The notes beneath the pieces were generated by a model that worked only from the letters and a program-made list of their open reading frames with translations, ran no database searches and had not been told where the DNA came from. From assembly GCA_905250115.1 (NCBI GenBank), contig CAJNOI010000008.1, positions 62,001-126,000 on the forward strand: DNA of 64,000 nt. Reading direction: 5' to 3'. Both the position numbers and the translations under genes were made by a program. This document shows, one piece after another, positions 13,637-24,292 of this stretch. Numbering within the stretch: the stretch's first letter is position 1; every line of letters begins with the position of its first letter. The DNA is from Adineta steineri (Eukaryota; Rotifera; Eurotatoria; Adinetida; Adinetidae).

Positions 13637-15174
13637 TTAAAAGACAGTTTCGTTGGAATATACTGTCGCAGGTGATGATGGTGGTGCTGGTGGTGGTACC
13701 GGTACAGAAGCGCGTACAGGTGATATTTTTATTTTATTAGGATTTTTAATTGGAGAACTTGGTGACTTTTGATGTCCATTACGATTCACATAACGATTAA
13801 AAACTTTTTGATACTGAGTATTAGAATTGTTCGTAGCAGTATTCGTATTGGGTGGAGCATTTTGATGTTTAAGTGGGCCAGTTGATGTAAAATTAGGACC
13901 AGATCGTGGTTGTGGTGGTGATACTTGTGGTTGCTGTGGTAATGATGTTGATTGTTGTTGTGATTGTTGTGATTGTTGATGTTGATGTTGGTGTTGATGT
14001 TGATGTGATTGCGAATTTGATTGTGTTGGTTGTGATTGTGGCGGTGGCGGTGGCTGTTGTGAGGGTTGCGCTTGTGGTGGAGGAGGAGGTGGTGGTGGTG
14101 GAGGTTGTGAAGGTGGTGGCGGTGGTGCTGGTTGTTGCTGTTGTTGTTGTGTCTGTTCAATAATTGTAGTATGAAGCACCGAATTGTATGGTAGATAAGA
14201 ATCAATAGAATTTGAAAAACAGCAATCTACAAGTGTACGTTGTTCGTTACTAAGTATTTTAGGAAAAAGAATATCAAATTTAACAATAAGATCTCCACGT
14301 CTAGATGGATCTTTTGGATAAGGTAAGCCTTCATTAAGAAAACGTTTTTCTGTTTGTGGTGTTACGATTTCTTGATGAGAACGTAATTGATATGGTGGTT
14401 TATTTGTATCAAGAAATGGAATAACAATTAATGTGCCAAGTAATGCTTGTTTTATATTGAGTTTAACTCGATAAATTAAATCAGAATTAGAACGTTCAAA
14501 TATTGGATGGGGTTTATCACGAATAATAAATACAATATCACCTGCTATAGTGTTTTCATCACCTTCATCACCTTCACCTTCAAATGTAATTTTCGTTCCT
14601 CAAAACAAAAGAAATTAATCATACACAAATTAGCTTTTTTTTTCTTTTTCTCTATACCTTCTTTCCAGCCAGGTTTTATTTGAATTTCAAGTAATTTTTC
14701 ATCACGTACAGTTGTATTATGTTCAGCATTGAATCGTTTACGTGTTATTTTCATTTTTCTTGTTGCACCTTTATTTACTTCTTCTAATGTAACATATAAA
14801 TCATAGAAAGTTGTGGGATCTTTATATCGTACAAAATAATTATTATATGGATCATATGTATAATCACTATTTGGATCAGTAGCTCCATAATCGGGATAAT
14901 GATTACCGGACGAACGAAAATGAGTACGAGGATCTGTACCTAGATAGTTTCGTAATTCTTCAGAGCCAAAACGATCATATAGAGAACGCTTATACGGATC
15001 AGATAAGATTTCATAGGCTTCACTGATATCCATAAACTTTTTCTCAGCATCCACATCACCACGATTTTTGTCTGGATGGTGTTTAAGTGCTTTTTGTTTA
15101 TAAGCACGTTTAATTTCATCATCACTTGCCAATTGATTAACACCTAATATGGCATAATAATCTTTGCTACCCAT
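13637..15174 (-). CDS. Type II Hsp40 / DnaJ with Q/P/H-rich tail
   Basis: Two exons (14658-15174 and 13637-14598) split by a 59-bp intron encode 492 residues. The J domain lies at about 4-68, with the Hsp70-stimulating HPD triad at 33-35. A Tyr/Asp/Asn-rich linker follows instead of a clean Gly/Phe region. Then come the two C-terminal client-binding beta domains (about 125-310), recognised by [35 protein letters not shown] and [14 protein letters not shown]. No zinc-finger region is present, so it is a type II (DNAJB1/4/5/13-like) co-chaperone of cytosolic Hsp70. The last 175 or so residues are an unusual extension of polyGln, polyPro, His-Gln repeats and basic Ser/Pro segments, not found in ordinary DNAJB1. 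No clear heat-shock element was found upstream. Confidence 0.9.
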
Positions 15175-15756
15175 TTTTCTTCTTGATCAAAACTATAACC
15201 AGAATAAAGAAACGTTTTTGATTATGCAGGTCGACCTTTCTTTACTCAATCCTTGCTCTTCCAAACATCCTTGTACGTCTAATTTTAATAATATTCGTCC
15301 GTAACGCTTGTTTTCACGGTAAATGCACGATACATCCCTTTGCGGGATATTTTGCATACAAATGATGAAGAATAAGAGAGAGAGAGGGAGAGAAAAAAAG
15401 AACACGATGCACTATTTTACTATTATCATTCGTTTCTAACTCACTGCGTCTAGGCGATGTTGTTCAACAACATTAGAATGCGAGAGAAAAGAGACGTTAA
15501 AAAAAAAAGTAGATACGACGCGTGTCAATCTGTATGTGTGTACATATGTGATATATTGCGTACGGCGTTAATCTGTTTTGCGTTCCGCTTTAAAGCGTTC
15601 AGATGTCTACGCGATTATTCATTGAACTTTTCTTCATACAAAAATAGACAAAACGAAAATTATCAAAAGAAACAAATAAAAAATTTATTAATTTTCAATT
15701 GTATAAGATACTGTTTTTTTTTATTCTTACGTTTTACTTTCTTTCTTTCTATTTAG
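15175..15756. promoter_or_regulatory. Divergent intergenic region (Hsp40 / small Cys-protein)
   Basis: The Hsp40 gene reads leftward from 15174 and the next gene reads rightward, so this 0.58-kb gap probably holds both promoters. It also probably holds an unlocated first exon of the plus-strand gene, whose recognised exon begins after an acceptor at 15755-15756. An ATG frame at 15457 could supply that exon, but no donor of the right phase is convincing. Confidence 0.35.
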
Positions 15757-16287
15757 GTAGATTTCATAGAACGATATCGATTTATATTGGTGGTTTTTAT
15801 TCTCTACATATATCAACATGTACAAAGCGAATCAAGAACAAAAAATCAAGCTGATAAGCAATTAGAAAAATTAGGAGAACAAAATGAAAAACAATATGAG
15901 AAAGAAATATTACAAGGTAAATTTATATAATTATTGAATAACAAAAACAAATGATTTTTTCACCTTATTTAGTTTATTCATTATCAAAAGCAAATAACTT
16001 TTTATCTTATAATAAATGTATGCAAAGAATGAAATGTCCAGTCACTCGTAAGGAAGAGTGTAGTGAAGAATGTCATGCAGGTAGACAGACATATATACTC
16101 GATTTTTTTTTTCAAATTAGTTTTCTTTTATATATTATGTGTGTTAATTATAGGTAATACTGAAGAAGAAATTGAAGAACATAAAGAGATAATAATTGGC
16201 GAACGTCAAAATTCATTTCGGAAAAAACCTAAACCAAAATTTGATGATGAAGAATTAAAAAATTTAACAATAAAAAATGATTTCTAA
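15757..16287 (+). CDS. Small putative secreted/ER Cys-containing protein (5' exon not found)
   Basis: Three exons (15757-15916, 15973-16080, 16154-16287) join in frame to 133 residues. An in-frame TAG directly precedes 15757 and an acceptor-like pyrimidine tract abuts it, so the start codon must lie in an upstream exon that I could not identify. The N-terminal part (RYRFILVVFILYIYQHVQS) looks like a signal peptide or membrane anchor. A charged helix-like stretch follows, then a compact Cys-bearing segment (CMQRMKCP...EECSEECHA, four or more Cys), then an acidic/basic tail. Disulfide formation in the secretory pathway is plausible. The family is not recognised. Confidence 0.55.
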
Positions 16288-17830
16288 ACTTTTTTGATTC
16301 ATATGTTCGTTTATTTTTTTTCACTTAGTTTTATAATAATAGAAAGAAAATTAGATGTAATCATTAATTTATCATTTACTCTCTAATTGTATATAGACAA
16401 GCAACGTTGTTATAATAATACATCATATTTCAATGTCGAAATCTTGTATTTTGTCTACTAGATGTCCATGACTAGAAAACATCATATATTATGATTGAAT
16501 TCGATGATAATTAGAGGAAAATTCAATAATTGATATAATCGATGTCCTTGTTTATTTATCGTTCATGTCATACTTGATAATATAGAAAATATTTGATATT
16601 TTGATAAAGAAAAATAATTAATAAAAAAAGTTGTTATAAGCGAGCTCATTGATTTTATCTAATATATGTTAACGTTTTGTATACAGCTGATATACATATT
16701 CTTCGTATCTACAAAGGTGTATATACATTATTGCATATATAGATGAGAATATGATTAATCATAAAAAGTACCGAACATCCTTCATATATTTTTTTCTTTT
16801 TCTATTATATTGTAAATATGAAAATGTAATATGATATATACTTGTATTACTGGTAAACATCATTTGAAATTGCAAAAAAAAAAGAGAATTGTAATAAAAA
16901 TTTAATAAACTATTATCAGTGCTGGCGCGAAGAGCTAAAAGCAGGAGGGGGGTAATCACAAAAAAGGAGAAAGAAAAAAAAAATTTTCTCAGTTTCAGTT
17001 TTCATGGATTTTAGAAAAAATTTTTAAAATTCTTGTAAAACTTTCCGCCTTAACTACCCAAAAACCAAAACTGATGACCAAAAAAAAAAAAAAGGTCTGT
17101 GGTTTAGGTTTTACGGGATTCTGCAGACCTAACCCCAGTTTTCAAATCCAAAAAGGAGAAAATAAATAGGTCCCAAACCAGAAAGTCAACTCAAAAATCG
17201 GAGAAAATTCAGTCTTTTTTTCCAAAAGCAGGAGGGGGTACCCCCCTGACCCCCCCCCCCCCCCAATATTAGGTCCCCTTTGAGCAAAAATCTGGAAAAA
17301 TCTCCCTACCCCCTAGGGCGTTTTTTTCACAAACAAAATTGCAAGTTCTCGAACCACAATAGAAGAGCCCGGGTCTTTTATTACGAAGGGGGGTTTACTA
17401 ATTTTCGAAGAATATTCCTATAATTAAAGAATCTTATTTATATCAATTTTCTACATGATCTTAATTCTCTCGTTCTATGCGATAGATGTCCTTAGTATAC
17501 GTCTCAGAAATTTACACTATTAAAAATATTTTCAATTTAATATTTAAAATAATGAGAAAAAAAAATATTTTTATCTTAATTCTAAATTCTATTTTCTTTA
17601 TATTTAATTCGATGAATTCATAAGCTGACTGAACGAATGCATTAACCAATTGAGAGTCGTATGAACACAAATGACTATTGTTTATTTATTTATTTTAATT
17701 CATCTTTTTAAGCTATCTATCTTCTAAAATCATTAATTTTTCTAGAAAACTTATTCATTTTTTTACTATTTTCATATCGAACGATAGATAATCTATCCAT
17801 GTAGTAATTCGATGAACTCATAGTATAATT
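16288..17830. other. Non-coding stretch with a decayed repeat
   Basis: AT-rich 3'-flanking sequence up to about 16915, then an anomalous G/C-tract-bearing block (described separately), then AT-rich sequence up to the next start codon. No gene was recognised. Confidence 0.45.
16920..17395. repeat. Decayed transposon-like block with poly-G/C tracts
   Basis: Composition changes sharply from the AT-rich flanks. The word AAAAGCAGGAGGGGG occurs near both ends (about 16936 and 17226), and a run of 16 or so C lies at about 17248. The left border (CAGTGCTGGCGCG) looks like a hAT-type terminus, but no matching right terminus or target duplication was found, so it is probably truncated. A segment at 17048-17155 is clearly homologous to 36900-36994, which shows that this is dispersed repeat sequence. 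Confidence 0.55.
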
Positions 17831-18741
17831 ATGCTAAGTGATTACACCTTTCTTTCCGATCATTCGTATTCTCTACGACCTGTTGCTGATGATAATGATG
17901 ATTTGCCATTGAATCAACGTGAAGGAAAAACTAAGAAACGTTCTAGATCATCAAATCGCATTAGTATGAATAGATTTTCTTACTTTGTTTTGCATTTTTG
18001 TTTCATAACTTTATTAGATAAAACAACATTAACTTCAAATCGTACTGTATCAATTGATCGTAGTTCAAGTGATAAAGAGAATAATTCATTAATTTCATTG
18101 CATTTAAATCGTGTATCATTATCATCGACAAGTCCTGCAATAAATACAACTAAATTATCCAAAGATATACGATTACAAAAAAAAACAAGTTCTCGTTTAT
18201 CTGTACAAACAACTATGACTAATTCACGTACACAATCAGGAAATAAACAAGATAATAAAACTCGAGCAAAAGTATGTACTAATTGATTTGTGAAAAGAAA
18301 GAATCTATGAAATAAATTTAGACTGGTATCAAATCGACACAAAGTAGCATTGCTAAGAAGAAAAAAATAACTAATCGTGGCAAAACAAAATCAATTAATA
18401 TTTCTCAAAATAATTCTATTGATATTTTACCATCATTATCTATTGAAGAACGTGTAAAATTACGTCGAACAAAACCACTTCAATTATCAACAACTAGTAG
18501 TGTTGAAACCAAACCTGTCAAAATAAGTAAATCTCAATCGACAAAAATTCGTCCTATTCAACAAGATAGTGAATCAATAACGAATAATTCATCATCGAAA
18601 AAACCAACTAAAATAACGAAATCAAGAAAAAATTCTCCAGTTGTATCGACAATTAAAACGACGAAATTATTTCTTGGTTCAGGTCTTGATCTTGACAATA
18701 TTGTTCCCGGCAATCGACAACGACGTAGTGTACAGACATAA
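17831..18741 (+). CDS. Basic Ser/Thr-rich protein with KEN motif (unknown)
   Basis: Three exons (17831-17963, 18018-18271, 18322-18741) encode 268 residues. The protein is rich in Ser, Thr, Lys and Arg, lacks membrane segments and is probably nuclear. It contains a KEN tripeptide (64-66, in SSSDKENNS), an RxxL motif (RVSL) a little further on, several basic clusters (KKRSRSS, AKKKKI) and a C-terminal motif ending in IVPGNRQRRSVQT. KEN plus RxxL is the usual signature of APC/C-targeted cell-cycle proteins, but both motifs are short and can occur by chance. The first intron is 54 bp, a multiple of three without an in-frame stop, so retention would insert 18 mostly hydrophobic residues. No family was recognised. 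Confidence 0.7.
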
Positions 18742-20493
18742 ACATTTTATTGTAAAGTTTGTGCCATAGATTTCTCATATATATTGAACATTCGATTATA
18801 TTTTGACTATTTCATTCGTTTTTTTTTGTTTTTCTTGGTTCAGCATCGTTCATTTTTGCTTTACAAAAAAAAAAGAAGACTTCCGTTTTTGTTTTTTTCT
18901 CTTCATTTTCTTTTAGTTCTGTTAAATTGTATATATAGAGAGATTTTTTTGCGTCTCTTCTGTGCCTTTTTTGTGTATACTGTTAGGGTTTTGTTTTGTT
19001 TCGTTTCGTTCTATTCGTATTAGCATAGTTCTTGTAGAACTACCGAACTTGGCTTTGATGAACAGAGAGAAAGTGGCACAATATACATGTATATATATAT
19101 ACATAACTACGACACTTTTTATTGTTTCTTTAAAGACAGAATTTTTATAAGGATTTACTCGTCAACTATCTGCACTTATATTCAAAGAAAAACTTCTATT
19201 TTAATCATTCGTTCTACATATACTAAAATATGACAAGAAAACTGGTATATCAAATGATTTCACTCTGTTGTTACAATCGAGAATACAGATGATGGTCAAT
19301 ACAATTGAGAGTTTTAGATTCAACAAACCTTTCTACATCTATGACAGTTTAATATCTTCTCCTTCAAAAATCGATCAAAATCCAGTGGGCGTTGACTGTA
19401 AATACTTTCTTATTATAGCCCCAGGATTCGTGTATATTTTGATAGATATGCAATCGAGAGAGCTTACTTTATGTTTCTTTACAGCGGCTACAAAACAATA
19501 CTCTTTATGTTTTTATTTAGATGTGCTGTCGGCAATAAATCATAAGTACATAAAGAATTTTGCTTTTGTATTAAAAGATAAGCTAGAAAATGTCAAGTAC
19601 TTGTAATTTATTGTCGATGAATATCCAAAAAAAAATATACAGAGAGTGTTGTTTTGTAGTTGCTGTAAAGAGACGTAGAATATCTATCAAAATATTAGGA
19701 CTGTAACATGAACGTATTTGCGTTTGAACGAGATATTCATCTAATAAGAGTGAAAAATAGTTCATGTGACAATCCAGATTTCTTGACTTAGGTTCGTTCG
19801 ATATATTAAATTTTTTTATAGAGTCTGTCAGGTAGCGATACATGATAGAGCCCGTGTTTTCCGATACCTCCATTGTTTAATGAAGAAAAGAGATCGCACA
19901 TTTCTCGTAAAGAATGAGTAAATAATTATAGAGGTAGCTATGTGTATAATGAAAACAATGTTTAGTTTAGAAAGAAACTCTAACATCTATTACGTCTTTA
20001 CATGTTTTTCTTAATAAGTAAAAAATACTGAATGAGTCGGAATCGAAAAGCTTTTCCACTTTTATCTGAAAAATACATATCTTTCAATTTCGAAAAGTGC
20101 CAAACTCGAACAAGCTTCCCATGCATTTATCTCGATCTTCATTTTTTTAGGAATTGATTGTTATTGACTTTACAGTTGCGCTTATATGATTTAGAATAAC
20201 ACGAACTTCATTCGACATTTATCTTCTCATTACAACAAACACATCTCTGTTTAAACAATATTCTCTATGATAACACAGAGTTAGATGACTCTCAGTGAAT
20301 ACATTATCTTTTTCTTTTTTGCCTCTTGACAATATACTTAAATCTTTATCTATTAGAAACTTTGACCAAACTGTAAAAAGTGCATTATCATTTACAAATA
20401 AAATTGTGATATAAAAACTGTTATTATTATCTATTCTACTTGTTCTTTCATACTTATAGACTAAAAAAGATTTGCTTTGTCAATCCGAAAACT
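18742..20493. other. Intergenic stretch containing an inverted duplication
   Basis: T-rich 3'-flanking sequence, then an imperfect inverted repeat around 19434-19697 (separate entry), then AT-rich sequence leading to the CNDP2 start. Two frames of about 100 codons in the inverted repeat are mirror copies of one another and are not supported as genes. Confidence 0.45.
19434..19697. repeat. Imperfect inverted duplication (arms about 100-120 bp)
   Basis: The left arm (about 19434-19552) and the reverse complement of the right arm (about 19595-19697) share ATTTTGATAGATAT, then TCTTTACAGC, then CTACAAAACAA, then AATAAAT...AAGTAC in the same order, with indels. The spacer is about 40 bp. Translations of the two arms on opposite strands therefore look alike (TTKQHSL versus ATKQYSL). 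This may be a fold-back element or an old inverted copy of an exon. Confidence 0.6.
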
Positions 20494-22357
20494 ATGTCGA
20501 ACAACGATTTCAATACACGTTTATTTAAGTAAAGATTTTATTTAATAAAAAGACAAATAGTATTAATTATTCTAATAATTAATTAGACATCTTGATGATC
20601 ATCAAAAAGATTATATTCAACGATTAAGTGATGCTGTTAGTATTCCATCTGTATCAGCATGGCCTGAACATCGACATGAAGTTGTTCGTATGGTTGATTG
20701 GACAAAATCTTTATTAGAAAAATTAGGTGTTAAAGTTGAACTATCTGATGTTGGAAAACAAAAAATTGCTGATGGAAAGGAAATCGATTTACCAAACGTA
20801 ATTTTAGGCACTTACGGAAATGATAAAGCAAAAAAAACAGTACTAATTTATGGTCATTTGGATGTACAACCTGCTCAAGTTTCAGATGGTTGGGATACTG
20901 AACCATTCGTCTTAACAGAAAAAAATGGAAAATTATTTGGTCGTGGATCAACTGATGATAAAGGTCCAGTTCTTAGTTGGCTTAATGTTATTGAAGCTTA
21001 TCAACAATTAAATGAACCATTTCCAGTTAATGTTAAATTTTGTCTTGAAAGTATGGAAGAATATGGTAGTGAAGGTCTCGAAGATTTACTTAAATCTTTA
21101 AAAAATACATTTCTTTCTGATGTTGATTTTGTTGTTATTTCGGACAGTTATTGGTTAGGTAAAGAAAAACCATGTTTACAATATGGTCTTCGGTATGAAT
21201 AAAGAATTTTTAATTTCAATATATTATTTCGTTTTTTTTGTTATACTTTAGAGGAATTTGTTATTTCTTTCTTGATGTTGAATGTTCAACAAAAGATTTA
21301 CATTCCGGTTGCTTTGGTGGTACAATGTAAGTGTATGAGTGAGAGAGAGATATAAGTTTTGTCTCGATTTCGGAAGTGATGGTACATAAATTAAAGAACA
21401 ATTCTGAACTCTCTCGCAAAATATAATATCTATTTATTTCGAATAAAAATCAATTCCATTATTTTAGTCATGAAGCAATGACTGATTTAATTGCTCTAAT
21501 GAGCACATTAGTCGATGATCAAGGTCATATTTTGATTGATGGTGTTTATGATGAAGTTGCACCACTTTTGCCCGAAGAAGAACAACTCTACAAACCTATT
21601 ACTTTTGATACGGTATGTTTGATTTCTAATCTTGAAAATAAATTAATCAGAATTTTTTTTTGTTAATTAATAGAAAGCTTATTGTTCTGAAGCCGGTGTT
21701 GAAAAAACAATTCAAAAAGAAAAAGAACAAATTTTAATGCATCGATGGAGATATCCATCTTTATCTTTACATGGAATTCAAGGTAAATATAGAAGAAAAA
21801 ACTTCATAATTTTTTATAGATAAAATTTGATTCTATATTAGGTGCATTTGATGGTGTTGGCTGTAAAACAGTTATACCTCGTCATGTTATTGGAAAATTT
21901 TCAATTCGTATTGTTCCAAATATGAAAATTGCTACATTAGAAAAATTAGTTGAAAAACATATTCAAAACATAATGAAAGAACGAAAATCTCCAAATAAAG
22001 TTTCGGTTAAATTAGAACATGGTGGTGATTATTGGGTTGCTGATCCAAACAATCCACAATATATTGCTGCACGTAAAGCAACAGTTGCTGTTCATGGTAT
22101 TGAACCTGATCTCACACGTGAAGGTGGTTCAATTCCCATAACATGTAAATAAAATAAAATAAAAACTTATTAAAAAATAATTCCGTGTTCTTTTTTCAGT
22201 AACATTCCAAGAACAAACAGGAAAAAATGTTTTATTATTACCAATTGGTGCAAGTGATGATGGTGCACATTCTCAAAATGAAAAATTTGATATAATCAAT
22301 TATATGAATGGAATGAAAGTGATGGGTGCATATTTCCAAGAAATCGCTAAATTATAA
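20494..22357 (+). CDS. CNDP2: Cytosolic non-specific dipeptidase (M20 metallopeptidase)
   Basis: Seven exons (20494-20528, 20587-21192, 21252-21326, 21468-21612, 21674-21782, 21842-22144, 22200-22357) join in frame to 476 residues, matching the family's usual length of about 475. The enzyme hydrolyses dipeptides such as Cys-Gly and carnosine-like substrates in the cytosol with two divalent metal ions. Metal and catalytic motifs are intact: [35 protein letters not shown] and [10 protein letters not shown]. The dimerisation/lid domain is in the middle ([12 protein letters not shown] to [12 protein letters not shown]). The first exon is tiny (11 codons) but fits the family's N-terminal helix and the splice phase. 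No signal peptide is seen, which supports the cytosolic form rather than secreted CNDP1. Confidence 0.96.
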
Positions 22358-22814
22358 AATAATCTCATTCCGTCTTTTTTTTTAAAACTAAACAATATTT
22401 ATGCTTAATATATGATTCGTAGTCTTTTTCTATTTAATCAAATATATATTTTATTTCGCTGAATTACTCCTTTTATTTGAGATCAAATGGCGCGTTGAAC
22501 TAAATAGCAAAAATTTTTATTTATATCTTCCAAAAATAGAAAGATATTTTTTAAATAATTTTTATGGATGTCAGCTTGGAAAATTGCCTGTCATTTTATT
22601 ATTCAACTAAGAATCCGGTCTATCTCTTTGAGTTTTTTTTTCTTCTCTTTATATACGTCATCATGAATCCTTTCTTTTTTCTTTCGAATGATGAGATATA
22701 ATCAACCATAAGATTTCATTCCGCACCGATTAAAATTAGAAAAAAAAAGAATTGCTAGACGTTACATTGAACTATATAAATGAGAGATATACATTCGTGA
22801 TAGAGTCATACACA
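22358..22814. other. Intergenic gap after CNDP2
   Basis: About 0.46 kb of AT-rich sequence between two plus-strand genes. It should hold the CNDP2 3'UTR and the promoter of the next gene. Nothing else was recognised. Confidence 0.4.
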
Positions 22815-23489
22815 ATGCCATCAAATCGTTCATCGGATATTCCATCATCGTGTAAGTATTTTCTGTTGTCTTTCAACATATTATTTTTAAGAGAAACCTT
22901 AAGGTCGTTTATTATTTTAGTTGATCGTTTTCGAGTAACAACAATTCAATTTCTTTCACCTTTTCGTAATCATCGTTCTGGCAGACATATACGACGACAA
23001 AGTCCAGGTAAATTGTTTTACAAGTATCAATATTTAGGTTGTGAATTATTTAGAACGATCATGGATACGTAAAATTCAAGTTCATCCTAATAATCAAAAT
23101 AGATCATCAGAATCGAACGAGATTAATCATGAGAATGCAAATTTAGTTAATGCAAGTAAACAAACCATCGATGATAAATCATCAAAAAAAAGTATATTCA
23201 TAATAATTTTAATTAAAGAATTACATTAGTTTTTTTTTATTTAGAACCTTCAAGTAATTTTTTTAATACTCGTCCAACATCAAATATTGTTGGTGTCATC
23301 AATACTGAAAAAATACCAACTGTACATTCATCCCGTTCATCTCAATTAGAACTTCGACAAAGTTTATCTGTACCTACTCCATCGATGCTACGTTATCGTA
23401 ATGCTTCACTCCCAGCACTTGTACCAACATATATTATAGATTCTCCAAAATTCATGGATAATTCAGTGCAACGATTCGATTTTGATTAA
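22815..23489 (+). CDS. Small Ser/Arg/Asn-rich protein (unknown)
   Basis: Four exons (22815-22851, 22921-23007, 23054-23191, 23245-23489) encode 168 residues. It begins with MPSNRSS and has a basic, aromatic N-terminal third (FDRFRVTTIQFLSPFRNH). A polar Asn/Ser middle follows, then a C-terminal third with alternating hydrophobic patches (SLPALVPTYIIDSP). No membrane segment or known domain is visible. Exon 3 has two candidate acceptors 16 bp apart (after 23037 and 23053). The downstream one keeps the long frame; the upstream one gives a short alternative end (GCELFRTIMDT). Intron 1 is 69 bp and stop-free in frame. Confidence 0.6.
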
Positions 23490-24292
23490 CTAAAATTCTA
23501 TTTGAACAATTATTTTTGAAATTATCAGTTTATAAAATAATAAATCTTATCAATAAAATTCATTTCAAATTTTCTTCGAGAATCAAATGAACTAATTTGT
23601 TTTTTTTTGCATTGATACTCGTCTGTCACTATAAATAAATTTTCATTCGCAAATATAGTTTATACGATTTAGAAAAATAAATATTATGTAATTGCAACGA
23701 ATACTGAATAACTTCTAGGAGAAATAAAACAGAAAGACATTGTCAAAATTTACTTGCGTCATTCTATTCTACACATCTCTCAAGTTTACAAGCTATTGTT
23801 ATCTATAAATAAATCAAGTCATTCACATTGACTCATAATCATGATCTAGAACATAATGGTTACATCAATTAGTATATGCTTTATTAATCATGAATAAATT
23901 TGTTTTTCGTAAGTTTTGCTTAGTATACATTAATAACCTTGATTTACGTATTTATACAGGTATAAATGACAAACATCCTCCAACTCAATGCGTATGTGTT
24001 TGATCAAATCATTGTTTTTATATACCTTATCTTTTACGTACACATACTTTAAATGGCGTACCTATAAATATAACAATTTCTTATCAAGAAATCAAATATT
24101 TTTTCGTGATCGATCATATTAAAACAAGTATGAAAGAGAACAAACCAGTTTTATGACTCGATTTGAATAATTACAAGTCAATTTTTTTATTACGTCTCTC
24201 TCTCTGTCTCGCTCTATTTCGTTCCAATGACTGATTATATACATTTATATACTTCATAAAACATTTATTTACAATAGAACATTTATTTTACG
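23490..24292. other. Intergenic stretch
   Basis: About 0.8 kb without protein-like frames. A CT-rich tract at about 24200-24225 lies shortly upstream of the next start codon. No motif could be assigned. Confidence 0.4.

Noticed and set aside
13786-14205. Alternative frames over the Hsp40 tail, including an Asn/His-rich minus frame and a Val-rich plus frame
   Set aside because: They are frame-shifted readings of the CAA/CCA-type repeats that encode the real tail.
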